From positions 1 to 64,000 of the forward strand of contig NZ_FNDY01000011.1 in assembly GCF_900099895.1 (NCBI RefSeq): a DNA stretch of 64,000 nucleotides, written 5' to 3'. Below the pieces are notes generated by a model. It searched no databases. It was not told the DNA's origin and was given only the letters and a program-made list of their open reading frames with translations. The number at the start of each line of letters is the position of its first letter. Within the stretch, counting starts at the first letter, position 1. A program made the position numbers and the translations under genes. Of the stretch, positions 6,989 through 16,159 are shown in pieces. The DNA is from Paenibacillus naphthalenovorans. GTDB lineage: Bacteria > Bacillota > Bacilli > Paenibacillales > NBRC-103111.

Positions 6989-8224
6989 TTAGGCCATGCG
7001 AACATCGGTGTCTTGATCCGGATCTGTTCCTTTGGTTTCTTTACCTAAGAACAGTACGACTAATGCTCCGATGACAATCGAAACAAAAAACACCATAAAT
7101 ATAAAGGTCATCGGAAGCCCTCGCGCCAATAGGATACCTACAAGGAATGGCCCGATGATGCCTCCGATCCGGCCGAAGGAGGAGGCAAGTCCGACACCGG
7201 TAGAGCGAACCGACGTCGGGTACAATTCCGGCGTGTAGGCATAGAGTCCTCCCCATGCGCCAAGATTAAAGAAGGAAAGACAAATTCCGGCCGCCATCAG
7301 CATGCCTTCCGTTTCGGCACTGCCGAACCATGCGGCGCTTGCTGCCGTCAGCAGCAAATAGGCAACAAGCACAAACTTGCGGCCTAAAGTTTCAATAAAG
7401 TAAGCGGCGGTAAAGTATCCCGGCAGCTGTGCGAGGGTCATGATCAAGACGTATTGAAAGCTCTTCACCAGCTCGAAGCCCTTCATGACCATAACCGTCG
7501 GAAGCCACAGAAACATGCCGTAATAGGAAAATACCACGGTGAACCACACAATCCAGAGTGTGACGGTTGACCTGCGGTGTTTGGGCGACCATACGGATGC
7601 CGCCCGTTCCATAAACGAGAGCTTCCGGCTCCGCTGCCCGATATAGCGGGGAGAATCCTGAATAGCCCGTCTGAGGTACAAAGCATACAAAGCCGGTAAT
7701 GCACCGATAATAAAGGCCGTCCTCCAGCCGTAATGCGGAATGACAAAATAGGCAATCAGCGCCGCGACGATCCAACCGCCCGCCCAGAAGCTTTCGAGAA
7801 GCACAACCGCACGGCCTCTCTCATGAGCTGGTACGGACTCGGAAACGAGCGTCGAGGCAACCGGAAGCTCGCCCCCAAGACCGAATCCGGTCACAAAACG
7901 CAGGACACATAAAACGGCAAAGCTGGTGGCCAGAGCGGACAACCCGCTGGCTGCAGAGAAAATAAGAAGCGTCCAAATCAAAATGGACCGGCGTCCATAA
8001 CGGTCCGCAAGAGAACCCGCAACGGCCGCTCCTACAGCCATTCCGATCGAATTCAGGGCCGTTAGCAGTCCAATCTGCTGTGCGGCCAGATTCCATTCGA
8101 CAGCCAAGGCAGCCACGATAAACGAGATGATTCCCACGTCCATCGCATCGAACAGCCAGCTTAGACCGGCGCTGAACAGCAATTTGCGTTGTTTCGGATC
8201 TCGAAGTAAGGCTGTGTTTTTCAT
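6989..8224 (-). CDS. MFS transporter, YceI/NiaP-like
   Basis: Major facilitator superfamily permease of 411 residues with 12 predicted helices. The conserved loop 2-3 motif appears as GSLADRYGRRS, and the loop 8-9 region as FIETLGRKFVLV. The overall pattern (FDAMDVGIIS in helix 1, ELYPTSVRSTG in loop 10-11) matches the sugar/organic-acid porter branch that includes nicotinate transporter NiaP and aromatic acid:H+ symporters. ATG at 8224 fits AAGGAAGC better than the TTG two codons earlier. It is the gene immediately after glcD in the same direction, separated by a hairpin, so it might carry glycolate or a related small acid. The substrate is inference only. Confidence 0.83.
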   Translation of the reverse strand: MKNTALLRDPKQRKLLFSAGLSWLFDAMDVGIISFIVAALAVEWNLAAQQIGLLTALNSIGMAVGAAVAGSLADRYGRRSILIWTLLIFSAASGLSALATSFAVLCVLRFVTGFGLGGELPVASTLVSESVPAHERGRAVVLLESFWAGGWIVAALIAYFVIPHYGWRTAFIIGALPALYALYLRRAIQDSPRYIGQRSRKLSFMERAASVWSPKHRRSTVTLWIVWFTVVFSYYGMFLWLPTVMVMKGFELVKSFQYVLIMTLAQLPGYFTAAYFIETLGRKFVLVAYLLLTAASAAWFGSAETEGMLMAAGICLSFFNLGAWGGLYAYTPELYPTSVRSTGVGLASSFGRIGGIIGPFLVGILLARGLPMTFIFMVFFVSIVIGALVVLFLGKETKGTDPDQDTDVRMA

Positions 8225-8373
8225 GTTCAAGCTTCCTTTTCCCTTGGTTTAATCGTGCATCGGCATCTTCCAATTCTTTTATTATTTCCATAGATTAGGA
8301 CTTCAAACGCAGACGCCTTTCAGAATCACTTTAAACCGATGGAAGCCAAAACGTCAATCACCCTTCATATAAA

Positions 8374-8425
8374 AAAAGCCGTACTCATGTTTAAAGCGGG
8401 CGCTTGCCTCAGCACCCGCTTTAAA
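8374..8425 (-). terminator. Long hairpin downstream of glcD
   Basis: TTTAAAGCGGG (8390-8400) pairs perfectly with CCCGCTTTAAA (8415-8425). The minus-strand T-run (complement of 8371-8377) comes 12 bases after the stem, so it may be an imperfect terminator. It separates glcD from the MFS gene. Confidence 0.55.
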
Positions 8426-8470
8426 TAGAGTAAACTCGTCAACCAGAAGCGTCGGACGCCTCGCTCAGCT

Positions 8471-9895
8471 TCAATGCGTATGCGCCGCTCTCTTCACTTC
8501 TACGCAGCGCGAAGGCTTGGGGAACAGCTTATCCGGATTGCACAGATTATGGGGATTGAACACCCGCATGATCTCCACTTGGGCATCGATCTCTTCTTGC
8601 GTGAAGATTTTGGGCATGTCATGCTGCTTCTCGATTCCTACCCCATGCTCGCCTGTTATGGTGCCTCCCACGTCGGCGCACACTTGCAGCACTTCCGAGC
8701 CAACCTTCACGGCCAGCTCCGTTTCTCCCGGGTTGGCTGAATTAAACAAAATAAGCGGGTGCAGGTTTCCATCTCCGGCGTGGAATACATTGGCGATACG
8801 CAGCCCGGATCTCCTGCTGATATCCGAAATCCGCCGCAGCACTTCCGGCAGCCGGCTGCGGGGAATGACCCCGTCCTGCACCATGTAATCCGGGGAGATT
8901 TTCCCCATCGCTCCAAATGCCGTTTTGCGGTTGGCCCACCAAAGCGTTCTTTCCTTGTCCGATTGCGCCACCCGCACTTCACGGACGTGATATTGCCTGC
9001 AAATGTCGACAATCTGCTCCGCCATCGCTTCCATACCGGCGGTAAGGCCATCCAATTCAATCAGGAGCACGGCCGCCAGATCCTTCGGGTAGCCGACAGG
9101 GTAATTTCCCGCTTCCACCCCTTCAATGGCGACACGGTCCATCATTTCGAGCGCTCCGGGGATGATACCGCTTGCAATGACAGCGGAGACCGTCTGGCTC
9201 GCATCGTCCACCGAATCATACAGGGCAACCACGGTTTTGACGCCCTGCGGCTTCTTGAGAATCCGGACGACGATCTTGGTGACGATGCCCATTGTGCCTT
9301 CCGAGCCTACGATTAAGCCCGTGAGATCATAGCCGGGCATGTCGGGTACTGCGCCGCCTAACGTTACAATTTCACCGTCGGGCATGACCATTTCAACACC
9401 GAGGACATGGTTGCTGGTGACCCCGTATTTCAGACAATGCGGCCCGCCGGCATTCTCCCCTACGTTTCCGCCAATCGTACAGGACATGCCGCTTGAGGGA
9501 TCCGGAGCATAATAATAGCCTTCATGCGCTATGGCATTCGTTAGCTTCAAATTGACATGTCCCGGCTCCACCACCGCCGTCCGGTTCTTGAAATCCACGC
9601 TCAACAGCCGGTTCATCTTAACGAGGCTGATCAATACCTCGCCGTTTATGGGCGTAGCCCCTCCGGAGAGCCCTGTTCCGGCACCGCGGGGAATAAACGG
9701 AATCCCGTTATCGTGAAGCAATTTCACTACGGCAGCAACCTGTTGGGTATTATTAGGAAAAACGACGGCCCGCGGACGGGCGCGAACAATCGTAAATCCG
9801 TCACATTCATAAGCAATAAGATCATCCGGTTTATGGATCACTTCCTTGGGACCTACGATTCTCTGCAGTTCGGCAACCAATTGTTCCTGGTTCAT
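8471..9895 (-). CDS. glcD: Glycolate oxidase subunit GlcD
   Basis: FAD-linked catalytic subunit of glycolate oxidase (glycolate to glyoxylate, electrons to the membrane quinone pool with GlcE and GlcF). 474 residues, normal length. The N-terminal FAD-binding 4 domain has PRGAGTGLSGGA at 69-80 and GGNVGENAGGPHCLKYG. The C-terminal FAD-oxidase domain has FHAGDGNLHPL and GTITGEHGVG. The ATG at 9895 overlaps the glcF stop as ATGA and has AAGAGGAC before it, so the longer frame from 10030 is an artefact. Third gene of glcE-glcF-glcD. A D-lactate dehydrogenase of the same family is the main alternative, but the adjacent glcE and glcF argue for glycolate or a close 2-hydroxyacid. Confidence 0.92.
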   Translation of the reverse strand: MNQEQLVAELQRIVGPKEVIHKPDDLIAYECDGFTIVRARPRAVVFPNNTQQVAAVVKLLHDNGIPFIPRGAGTGLSGGATPINGEVLISLVKMNRLLSVDFKNRTAVVEPGHVNLKLTNAIAHEGYYYAPDPSSGMSCTIGGNVGENAGGPHCLKYGVTSNHVLGVEMVMPDGEIVTLGGAVPDMPGYDLTGLIVGSEGTMGIVTKIVVRILKKPQGVKTVVALYDSVDDASQTVSAVIASGIIPGALEMMDRVAIEGVEAGNYPVGYPKDLAAVLLIELDGLTAGMEAMAEQIVDICRQYHVREVRVAQSDKERTLWWANRKTAFGAMGKISPDYMVQDGVIPRSRLPEVLRRISDISRRSGLRIANVFHAGDGNLHPLILFNSANPGETELAVKVGSEVLQVCADVGGTITGEHGVGIEKQHDMPKIFTQEEIDAQVEIMRVFNPHNLCNPDKLFPKPSRCVEVKRAAHTH

Positions 9896-11196
9896 GTTCC
9901 CGTCCTCTTTTCCGCCTCGTATGCCCGATCCATAAGGGTAATCGTATGCACAACTTCCTGATCCATGGCCTTCCGGTGAACACCTACGGACATCTGCATC
10001 ATACAGCCCGGGTTGCCCATGACAAGGCACGCGGCCTCCGGAGGGACATTGGCCATTTTTTTCTCCAGGATAGGTTCAGCCATGTCTGGATGGGTCAGGT
10101 TGTAAATCCCCGCAGACCCGCAGCACACATCGGAATCCCGCATTTCGATCAGCTCCACTCCCGGAATGGAACGCAGCAGCTGGCGCGGTTGGGTTCGAAC
10201 CTTTTGGGCATGGGCAAGATGGCATGCGTCATGATAGGTAACCTTTGCGTCTATTTTACCCTTTGGTGGTTCAAAACCGACCTCTACCAGAAATTCGGCG
10301 ATGTCCCGGACTTTGCTTACAAACTGCCCGGCTTTGCTGGCATACTCCTGATCGCTGTGCATCAATTCTTCATACTCTTTCAACGTCGCGCCGCAGCCGG
10401 CCGCATTAATAATGATATAATCCACTCCGGCTTTCAGGAAAGCGTCGATGTTCTGCTTAGCCATCATCTTGGCCGTAGGCCGTTCCCCCGCGTGTACCTG
10501 AAGGGCTCCGCAGCAGGTCTGGTCCTGGGGGACCATGACATCAAATCCGTTGCGCGCCAGCACACGAGCCGTGGCCAGATTAATATCGGAATAAAGGACA
10601 TCCATTACACAGCCGAGGATCAGCCCGACGGTGCCCCGTTTGACTCCGACGGCCGGAAGAAGCGCAGGAAGCGCTTCCCGTGAAGTGCGGGCGGACACCT
10701 CCGGCATGACCCTTTCCATGTCCTGCAAATGCTTGGGGAACAGCTTGATGGCTCCGGTACCGCGGACCAGCTTCCGCATTCCGGATTTTTGATAAAATCG
10801 GGTCAGTTTGCCCAAGGCTTTCAATCGGCCGGGTTTCGGGAATATGCCCTTCAGAAAAACGCCGCTCACCATCCCTTTCAAGCCTGTCAGAGGCTCAGCC
10901 TGGCGGATTTGGCCCCGTGCCTCCTCGATCAAGATCCCCACCTGCACCCCCGATGGACACGCCGTTTCGCAAGCCCGGCAATCCAGACAGCGAAATACAG
11001 GATCGATAAAAGATTCATTGATCGCCATGCGCCCCTCGGAGACCGCTTTAATTAAATCCACGCGTCCTCTGGGAGATTGCGCCTCATTGCCTGTTTCCAG
11101 ATAAGTGGGGCATGCCTGCAAGCACAACCCGCAATGCACACACACGGAATATTTATCTGCACCGGGCGGATCCGGCCACTTGAAATGGTTGTTCAC
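9892..11196 (-). CDS. glcF: Glycolate oxidase iron-sulfur subunit GlcF
   Basis: Iron-sulfur subunit that passes electrons from the flavin subunits to the quinone pool. 434 residues. Two 4Fe-4S ferredoxin motifs, CVHCGLCLQACP at 19-30 and CLDCRACETACP at 70-81, are followed by two cysteine-rich CCG domains (TCCGALQVHAGE and DVCCGSAGIYN). The GTG at 11196 is chosen because AGGAGGG ends seven bases before it; the ATG at 11214 would overlap glcE by 17 bases and has no ribosome binding site of its own. Its stop overlaps the glcD start by four bases, indicating translational coupling. Confidence 0.92.
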   Translation of the reverse strand: MNNHFKWPDPPGADKYSVCVHCGLCLQACPTYLETGNEAQSPRGRVDLIKAVSEGRMAINESFIDPVFRCLDCRACETACPSGVQVGILIEEARGQIRQAEPLTGLKGMVSGVFLKGIFPKPGRLKALGKLTRFYQKSGMRKLVRGTGAIKLFPKHLQDMERVMPEVSARTSREALPALLPAVGVKRGTVGLILGCVMDVLYSDINLATARVLARNGFDVMVPQDQTCCGALQVHAGERPTAKMMAKQNIDAFLKAGVDYIIINAAGCGATLKEYEELMHSDQEYASKAGQFVSKVRDIAEFLVEVGFEPPKGKIDAKVTYHDACHLAHAQKVRTQPRQLLRSIPGVELIEMRDSDVCCGSAGIYNLTHPDMAEPILEKKMANVPPEAACLVMGNPGCMMQMSVGVHRKAMDQEVVHTITLMDRAYEAEKRTGT

Positions 11197-11197
11197 G

Positions 11198-12493
11198 CTA
11201 CAGCCCTCCTGCATAACGTCCCGGACTTAGAATGCAAGCCGGATCGACGGTTTGTTTGATGCCTTTCATGATCGAAAGTCCGTTTTGGATCGTACCCCAT
11301 ACTCCAATTTCCTTTTTAAGCGGGGCCTCCCCGTATTCCACGACCAGGTAGCCCCCTCGCTCTTCCGACAGCTCTCTTAACCGCAGCGCTGTCTCAACCA
11401 ACGCAGAAGGAACCGTTGAACGAAGGCGAATGCGGAGCGTTCCGACACCCAGACTTGCGGCAAATTCCATTGAAACGTTCCGTGCAGACGCCTCCTTCTC
11501 GAACAAAGAGAGCCGGTCCGTCATGTCCGGGATCGGACAAGCCGCTCTTAACAGCAAAGAATCGGGCTCCAGCCCCTTCCATCGGGTCCGGTATTGAAGC
11601 TCATATGGCTCTACCGGTTCATTCATGAGACGGGTAAATTCAACGGCAGCTCCCAGGGTGCCGGCAAGAGCGCGAATCCGCTCCGCCTGATAACTGGCAG
11701 CGCTCCCCACTTCATCACAGCCGATCGCGAGCTCATACCCTCCTGCCGCAGGATTGGATGACAGCTCCAGACGGCTTGGAATACATTCCGAGGCGAGCAC
11801 TAAAGCGGCAAGTTCAGTCAGCTCTTTCAGACGATCACTTTGTGCTATGAGTATCTCCTTGTGCTTCGGATAGGGGCGTACCCTCAAGGTGACTTCACTG
11901 ATGAAGCCTAAAGATCCATATGAGCCGACAAACAATTTGTTCATGTCATAACCCGCGACATTCTTCACCACCTTGCCCCCCGTGCGAATCACGTTTCCGT
12001 TCGGGTATACTACTCGGAGACCAAGCACATTGTCCCGCCAGGATCCGTATAATATTCTTTCCGGACCGCTCGCGGCCGTCGCCACGAGCCCTCCAACCGT
12101 TGAATCATCTGCGGCAGGCGGCTGGATGGGAATGAATTGGCTGTGCTCTCTAAGATAAGTCTGAATTTCGGAATAAGGAGTCCCTGCCCGTACGGTGATC
12201 GTAAGATCCCCCGCCGAATGCTCCACAATCCCTGTAAGCTGCCTGGAGGATAGCAAAAAATCCACTCTCCGCGGATTCTCTCCCATGTGCAGCTGGTTCC
12301 CGCTGCCCATGGGAATCACGGCAAGCCCCCTGCCGCTGGCGTGGCGCAAAATCCCGGCTGCCTCGTCTTCACTACAGGGCTCGGCAACCGGGATGTCCGC
12401 ATTCTCCGGCTGTCCCAGACTCTTGATCATTTGATCCGTACACTTGGTCAACCTGCACGATTCTATCAACTGCTGTACATCGAAATTCGTCAT
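11198..12493 (-). CDS. glcE: Glycolate oxidase FAD-binding subunit GlcE
   Basis: Second FAD-binding subunit of glycolate oxidase, 431 residues from the ATG at 12493 (a GTG at 12505 is possible). It has the PCMH-type FAD fold: AVIPMGSGNQLHMG, then TVGGLVATAASGPERILYGS, GLRVVYPNG and GKVVKNVAGYDMNKLFVGSYGSLG, all typical of GlcE. First gene of the three-gene set, with the glcF start only a base away. The upstream 300 bases hold the terminator of the neighbouring suhB-like gene and presumably the glc promoter; I see no clear operator there and no GlcC-type regulator adjacent. Confidence 0.9.
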   Translation of the reverse strand: MTNFDVQQLIESCRLTKCTDQMIKSLGQPENADIPVAEPCSEDEAAGILRHASGRGLAVIPMGSGNQLHMGENPRRVDFLLSSRQLTGIVEHSAGDLTITVRAGTPYSEIQTYLREHSQFIPIQPPAADDSTVGGLVATAASGPERILYGSWRDNVLGLRVVYPNGNVIRTGGKVVKNVAGYDMNKLFVGSYGSLGFISEVTLRVRPYPKHKEILIAQSDRLKELTELAALVLASECIPSRLELSSNPAAGGYELAIGCDEVGSAASYQAERIRALAGTLGAAVEFTRLMNEPVEPYELQYRTRWKGLEPDSLLLRAACPIPDMTDRLSLFEKEASARNVSMEFAASLGVGTLRIRLRSTVPSALVETALRLRELSEERGGYLVVEYGEAPLKKEIGVWGTIQNGLSIMKGIKQTVDPACILSPGRYAGGL

Positions 12494-12750
12494 CCGATCC
12501 CTCACCTTTGCATAAACTGGTTCTTTTGCTTGGATAAGTCAAAGTAAAGCGGCCGGGACAAACCAAAGCAGCCTCGGCCCTTTTCTATTGACCATGAATC
12601 ACAACAATCATGTTTACTATATTCTATGGTTCACAAGAGCAAAAAAGACCCATAACAGGCGTCCTTGAAGCGATCGGATCATAGCCATGCCGATGAGCCT
12701 TACTTTGTAAATGGGGGTAAGCGATACCGGTTTGTGAAAAAAATACAAAC

Positions 12751-12776
12751 AAAAAGACAGTCAAATACCGACTGTC
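12751..12776 (-). terminator. Terminator of the inositol monophosphatase gene
   Basis: GACAGTC (12756-12762) pairs with GACTGTC (12770-12776), followed on the minus strand by TTTTTG. The rest of the 12494-12806 gap shows no gene. Confidence 0.75.
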
Positions 12777-12806
12777 CATTTGTCTTTTTAAGTTTTGATT
12801 CGACCC

Positions 12807-13610
12807 TTATTGTACGTTCTGCTTTAAGCAGCTGATCATGGCAGGATGCACCTTCCCGTTGCTGCAGATGATATGTTGAACAGACAGGCCAAACTCGCCT
12901 CCTCCGATGTCGGTCACCATGCCGCCGGCCTCCCTCACAAGCACGACACCTCCAGCCAAATCCCAGGCATTTAAGCCGTACTGCCAGAATGCCCCGAGTC
13001 TGCCGCAGGCCACATAAGCCATATGTAAAGCGGCCGAGCCAAGCACCCGAATTCCCCGGAATTGCTTGCCGAAGGAGGCTAAGCTAGGAATATTCAGCTC
13101 CCTGTACGCCGGCATAAACCCGGTGGCGATTACGCATTCAGCGGCATGTTCCGCTGCCGATACCTTTATCGGATTACCGTTAAGATAGGCCCCTTTGCCT
13201 TGTTCTGCCCAGAACAATTCATCCCGACTTGGATCATATACGACACCGAGTACAAGCTCCCCTTTGCAAGCCAGCCCAATGGAAACTGTAAACCCCGGAA
13301 TCCCATGTACAAAATTTGTCGTTCCGTCGATCGGATCTACAATCCATAAGAATGGAACGTCAACCGCCGCTTCAAGAACTTCGTGCAGAGGACGGGAGGA
13401 ATGGTAGGTCTCTTCTTCGCCAAGAAAAGCGTGATCGGGATAGGCCTCCAATATAGAAGCACGGATCAGCTGCTCCGCTTTTTTATCAAATTCGGTCACC
13501 ACATCAAAGCTTGAGCTTTTCTCTTCTGCGGCCAGTTCACCTCCCGCTCGGGAACGAATCATTCTGCCTGCTTCTTTTGCCGCCTTGCAAGCGATTTCTA
13601 AATAACTCAT
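12807..13610 (-). CDS. Inositol monophosphatase family protein
   Basis: Mg-dependent sugar/inositol phosphatase of the SuhB/IMPase family, 267 residues. The metal-binding motifs are complete: GEEE at 64-67, VDPIDGTTNF at 91-100 and NAWDLAGG near 215-222. Members hydrolyse inositol-1-phosphate, fructose-1,6-bisphosphate, NADP or related phosphates, and the exact substrate cannot be read here. The gene starts about 25 bases after an SDR dehydrogenase in the same direction and ends at its own terminator, so the two probably form one unit that could handle a polyol or its phosphate. Confidence 0.9.
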   Translation of the reverse strand: MSYLEIACKAAKEAGRMIRSRAGGELAAEEKSSSFDVVTEFDKKAEQLIRASILEAYPDHAFLGEEETYHSSRPLHEVLEAAVDVPFLWIVDPIDGTTNFVHGIPGFTVSIGLACKGELVLGVVYDPSRDELFWAEQGKGAYLNGNPIKVSAAEHAAECVIATGFMPAYRELNIPSLASFGKQFRGIRVLGSAALHMAYVACGRLGAFWQYGLNAWDLAGGVVLVREAGGMVTDIGGGEFGLSVQHIICSNGKVHPAMISCLKQNVQ

Positions 13611-13636
13611 GTCTGCTTCTCTCCCATTCTGATTGT

Positions 13637-14410
13637 TTATATTAGAGATCTTGCTCCATCAATATAAATTTCTGTACCGGAGATATAAGCCGCTTGCTCC
13701 GAAGCCAGAAAGGTAACCAGATCAGCAATTTGACCGGCATGGCCTATGCCAAAAGGGTATTTACCCTCAGGGTACTCCACGGGGATAATGACTTTCGAAA
13801 GCTCGTCTGATCGAACCAAATGATCATTCAAACCGGTCTCAACAGCACCCGGGCTAATGACATTCACACGAATTTTGTAGCGTGCCAATTCCAAAGCGGC
13901 CGTTTTGGCGAAAGCCGTCAATGCGGCCTTGGAAGTGGAATAGACCGACATCCCGTAGCTGTTAAAAATACGGTTGCCGTGTATGGAGCTCGTTACAATA
14001 ATGCATCCCCCATTGTCTTTCATGAAGGGGATCGCGTATTTCACTGTCAAAAAAGCTCCCTTTACATTGACCGTCATAATTCGATCCCATTCTTCCTCGG
14101 GCATATCTTCTATCGGAGTAAGCAGACCTACAACGCCGGCATTGGAAAACAAAATGTCAAGTTGTTTTCCCCACCGCTGAAATTGATGGAACGCCGACTT
14201 CATGCTGACATAGTCTGTAACATCAGCCGTTACGGCGATCACATTGCATTTTAACCTTTCCAGCTCTTCTTTTACCTGGTTCAATCCCTCTTCCTGAATA
14301 TCAACCAGACAAACGTTAGCTCCATGACGGGCTAATTGGATAGCCGATGCACGACCGATACCTGAAGCAGCTCCAGTGACGAAGGCTGTTTTTCCATGGA
14401 GTGATGTCAC
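13637..14410 (-). CDS. SDR family NAD(P)-dependent oxidoreductase
   Basis: Classical short-chain dehydrogenase/reductase of 257 residues. Cofactor motif TGAASGIG at 12-19, an acidic residue after beta strand 2 (LVDI, suggesting NAD preference), NAG at 90-92, and the catalytic Ser142, Tyr157 and Lys161 are all present. The C terminus (AAYISGTEIYIDGA) is complete. Annotated relatives include 3-oxoacyl-ACP reductase, glucose or sugar-alcohol dehydrogenases; I cannot choose. Downstream is the inositol monophosphatase and upstream a remnant of a LacI-type regulator, so this may be what is left of a regulated sugar or polyol operon. Confidence 0.88.
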   Translation of the reverse strand: MTSLHGKTAFVTGAASGIGRASAIQLARHGANVCLVDIQEEGLNQVKEELERLKCNVIAVTADVTDYVSMKSAFHQFQRWGKQLDILFSNAGVVGLLTPIEDMPEEEWDRIMTVNVKGAFLTVKYAIPFMKDNGGCIIVTSSIHGNRIFNSYGMSVYSTSKAALTAFAKTAALELARYKIRVNVISPGAVETGLNDHLVRSDELSKVIIPVEYPEGKYPFGIGHAGQIADLVTFLASEQAAYISGTEIYIDGARSLI

Positions 14411-14436
14411 CGATGATTCCCCCCTAAATCATCCAT

Positions 14437-14508
14437 TTATTGATCCTTCGGCTTTCCGCCGCATGTACGCCGGACTACCAATGAAACCGGAAGCGTGATC
14501 TCACATCC
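14437..14508 (-). pseudogene. C-terminal remnant of a LacI-type regulator
   Basis: The last 23 codons of an open frame ending at 14437 read GCEITLPVSLVVRRTCGG..., which fits the C-terminal strand of LacI/GalR regulators (typically LPxxLVVRxSC). Upstream of it the frame runs into an unrelated inverted repeat and there is no ribosome binding site, HTH or effector domain. It sits 27 bases before the SDR gene, where a LacI gene of a sugar operon would be expected. I infer a deletion remnant; the match is short. Confidence 0.6.
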
Positions 14509-14545
14509 AAGTCCCCTATATCCGTAGAATTTTAGCACTATTTGG

Positions 14546-14618
14546 CACTTTCGTCCACATATGAATAAAGCCCTAGAACTCTCCTGCTTGGGAGATTCAA
14601 GGGCTGATAACGAAAGTG
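14546..14618. repeat. 73-base nested inverted repeat
   Basis: Outer arms CACTTTCGT / ACGAAAGTG are perfect over 9 bases (14546-14554 and 14610-14618). Inside are AGCCCT / AGGGCT (14569-14574, 14600-14605) and TCTCC / GGAGA (14580-14584, 14591-14595). It lies between the LacI remnant and the TcuA stop codon. It has no T-run suitable for a terminator and could be a miniature mobile element or the scar of one. Confidence 0.6.
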
Positions 14619-14644
14619 ACAAGCTGTTGTTCAAACGATTGTTT

Positions 14645-16159
14645 TTATTGACTTGCCGCTGATTGCGTTTTCTCTCTTACATAGCGGCTAGCGGAGGCTC
14701 CGGCTGCTTTACCAAAAACGGCGCCTGACATTAATCCTGATCCTCCGGGATAATTTTCATAGAATAATCCGCCCACCATTTCACCTGCGGCATAGAGACC
14801 CGGAATAGGCGTACCCTCTTTGCCGAGAACTTCTCCATGCGTATTCACATGGATACCGCCAAAGGTAAACGTAATCCCGCAAGTAACCGGATAAGCATAG
14901 AAGGGTCCTTCTTCCAGCCGCAGCGCCCAGTTCGATTTAGGCGGTGTAATTCCGGCCGTACCTTTCCCATCTTTCACGGTAGGATTGTAGGCGCCTTCCT
15001 GCACAGCTTGATTGAACTCCCGGATCGTTTGTAAGAATTGCGTCTTATCTACCTCAAGCATGTCCGCTAATTCTTCGATCGTGTCCGCTTTTACAAACGT
15101 GGCTTCCCCGATCAGATACTCCTTGCGGAGCAGAGGATACACCTGGGCATCGAAAATTTGATAAGCCATGCCGCCCGGCTGCTTTAAAACTTCCCGTCCA
15201 TATTTGGCGTACGTATAATTCCGGAAATCGGCACCCTCGTCGACAAATCTCTTTCCCTCTTTGTTGATCAGGAGGCCAAGCGGAAAAGAGGACTTTTTGT
15301 AAATGTCCCCCGGCTTGGAAAAATCGCCTACCTCCGGTGCTTTGCAGTCTGTCCCGATGGAATGGCATCCAGCCCAATCGCCGTAAGGCTGCGCTCCGAT
15401 ATCCAACGCCATCATAAGCCCATCCCCGGTGTTATACTCGGTACCTCTTACAATCGCAGCGTTCCATTCGGAACCAAGATGCCTGGCGCGCATTGTTTTA
15501 TTCGCCTCAAAACCGCCGCAAGCCAAAATAACGCTTCCCGTACGTACGGTCACGACCCCGTCCGGCTGTTCAATTTGAATCGCCGTAATTTGATTGTTTT
15601 CCTCCACCAGCTTGACGGCTCGAGACTGATACCAGATATCAATTCCCAGTTCTTCTGCACGTTTATTCAATTGTTCAATGAGCCCGACCCCTTTATTTTG
15701 CGTTTTAAGAGGAAGGTTGCCCCAGAAGGTCAGTATCCCATCCTTCTCAAAGGATTGGTTCTCATTGAGCTCAAAGATCACTCCATTGCGCTGCATCCAT
15801 TTGACCACCTGAGTGGATTGTCCCGTCATGTATTTCGCTAATTGAGGATCGCTTTTGCCGCCGGTTACCCTCATCAGATCATTGTAAAAATCTTCTGCAT
15901 GATAGATAGGGATCTGAATTCTAGCGGCTTCTTCATCCGTCATTTCCGGGATAATTTCCCGGATATCATCCAGATTTTGAAAGGCAGTCCTTATAGCGCC
16001 GTCCGTAAAAAAGGAATTTCCGCCGCGCTTATGCTGCGGCCCTCTTTCCAGGATTAAGACATTGGCGCCTTCCTCTTTAGCGGATATCCCGGCACAGAGT
16101 GCCGCATTGCCTGCGCCTACAACAACCACATCATACTGTAAAGGATATTCATTCGACAT
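14645..16159 (-). CDS. tcuA: FAD-dependent tricarballylate dehydrogenase-like TcuA
   Basis: Flavoprotein of the fumarate reductase/succinate dehydrogenase superfamily, 504 residues, closest in layout to TcuA, which oxidises tricarballylate to cis-aconitate. The N-terminal dinucleotide motif DVVVVGAGNAALCAG is at 10-24, with E38-R39 and RGGNS at 45-49. The C-terminal FAD motif is PIPGLYAAGEMVGGLF, followed by NYPGGSGLMSGAVFG. No signal peptide, so it is cytoplasmic. The ATG at 16159 follows GGAGGTAGGAATC; the longer frame lacks a site. Neighbours are a TctC-like receptor and a divergent LysR gene, as in tcu loci, but the membrane electron carrier TcuB and transporter TcuC are absent here. Other fumarate-reductase-like ketosteroid or urocanate reductases are less likely. 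Confidence 0.8.
   Translation of the reverse strand: MSNEYPLQYDVVVVGAGNAALCAGISAKEEGANVLILERGPQHKRGGNSFFTDGAIRTAFQNLDDIREIIPEMTDEEAARIQIPIYHAEDFYNDLMRVTGGKSDPQLAKYMTGQSTQVVKWMQRNGVIFELNENQSFEKDGILTFWGNLPLKTQNKGVGLIEQLNKRAEELGIDIWYQSRAVKLVEENNQITAIQIEQPDGVVTVRTGSVILACGGFEANKTMRARHLGSEWNAAIVRGTEYNTGDGLMMALDIGAQPYGDWAGCHSIGTDCKAPEVGDFSKPGDIYKKSSFPLGLLINKEGKRFVDEGADFRNYTYAKYGREVLKQPGGMAYQIFDAQVYPLLRKEYLIGEATFVKADTIEELADMLEVDKTQFLQTIREFNQAVQEGAYNPTVKDGKGTAGITPPKSNWALRLEEGPFYAYPVTCGITFTFGGIHVNTHGEVLGKEGTPIPGLYAAGEMVGGLFYENYPGGSGLMSGAVFGKAAGASASRYVREKTQSAASQ

Noticed and set aside
8471-10030. 519-residue version of GlcD
   Set aside because: The extra 45 N-terminal residues are an out-of-frame reading of glcF; the ATGA overlap at 9892-9895 and the AAGAGGAC site fix the start.
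12494-12806. Riboswitch or leader RNA before glcE
   Set aside because: No conserved core of a known class is visible; the one clear hairpin belongs to the terminator of the convergent-side suhB-like gene.
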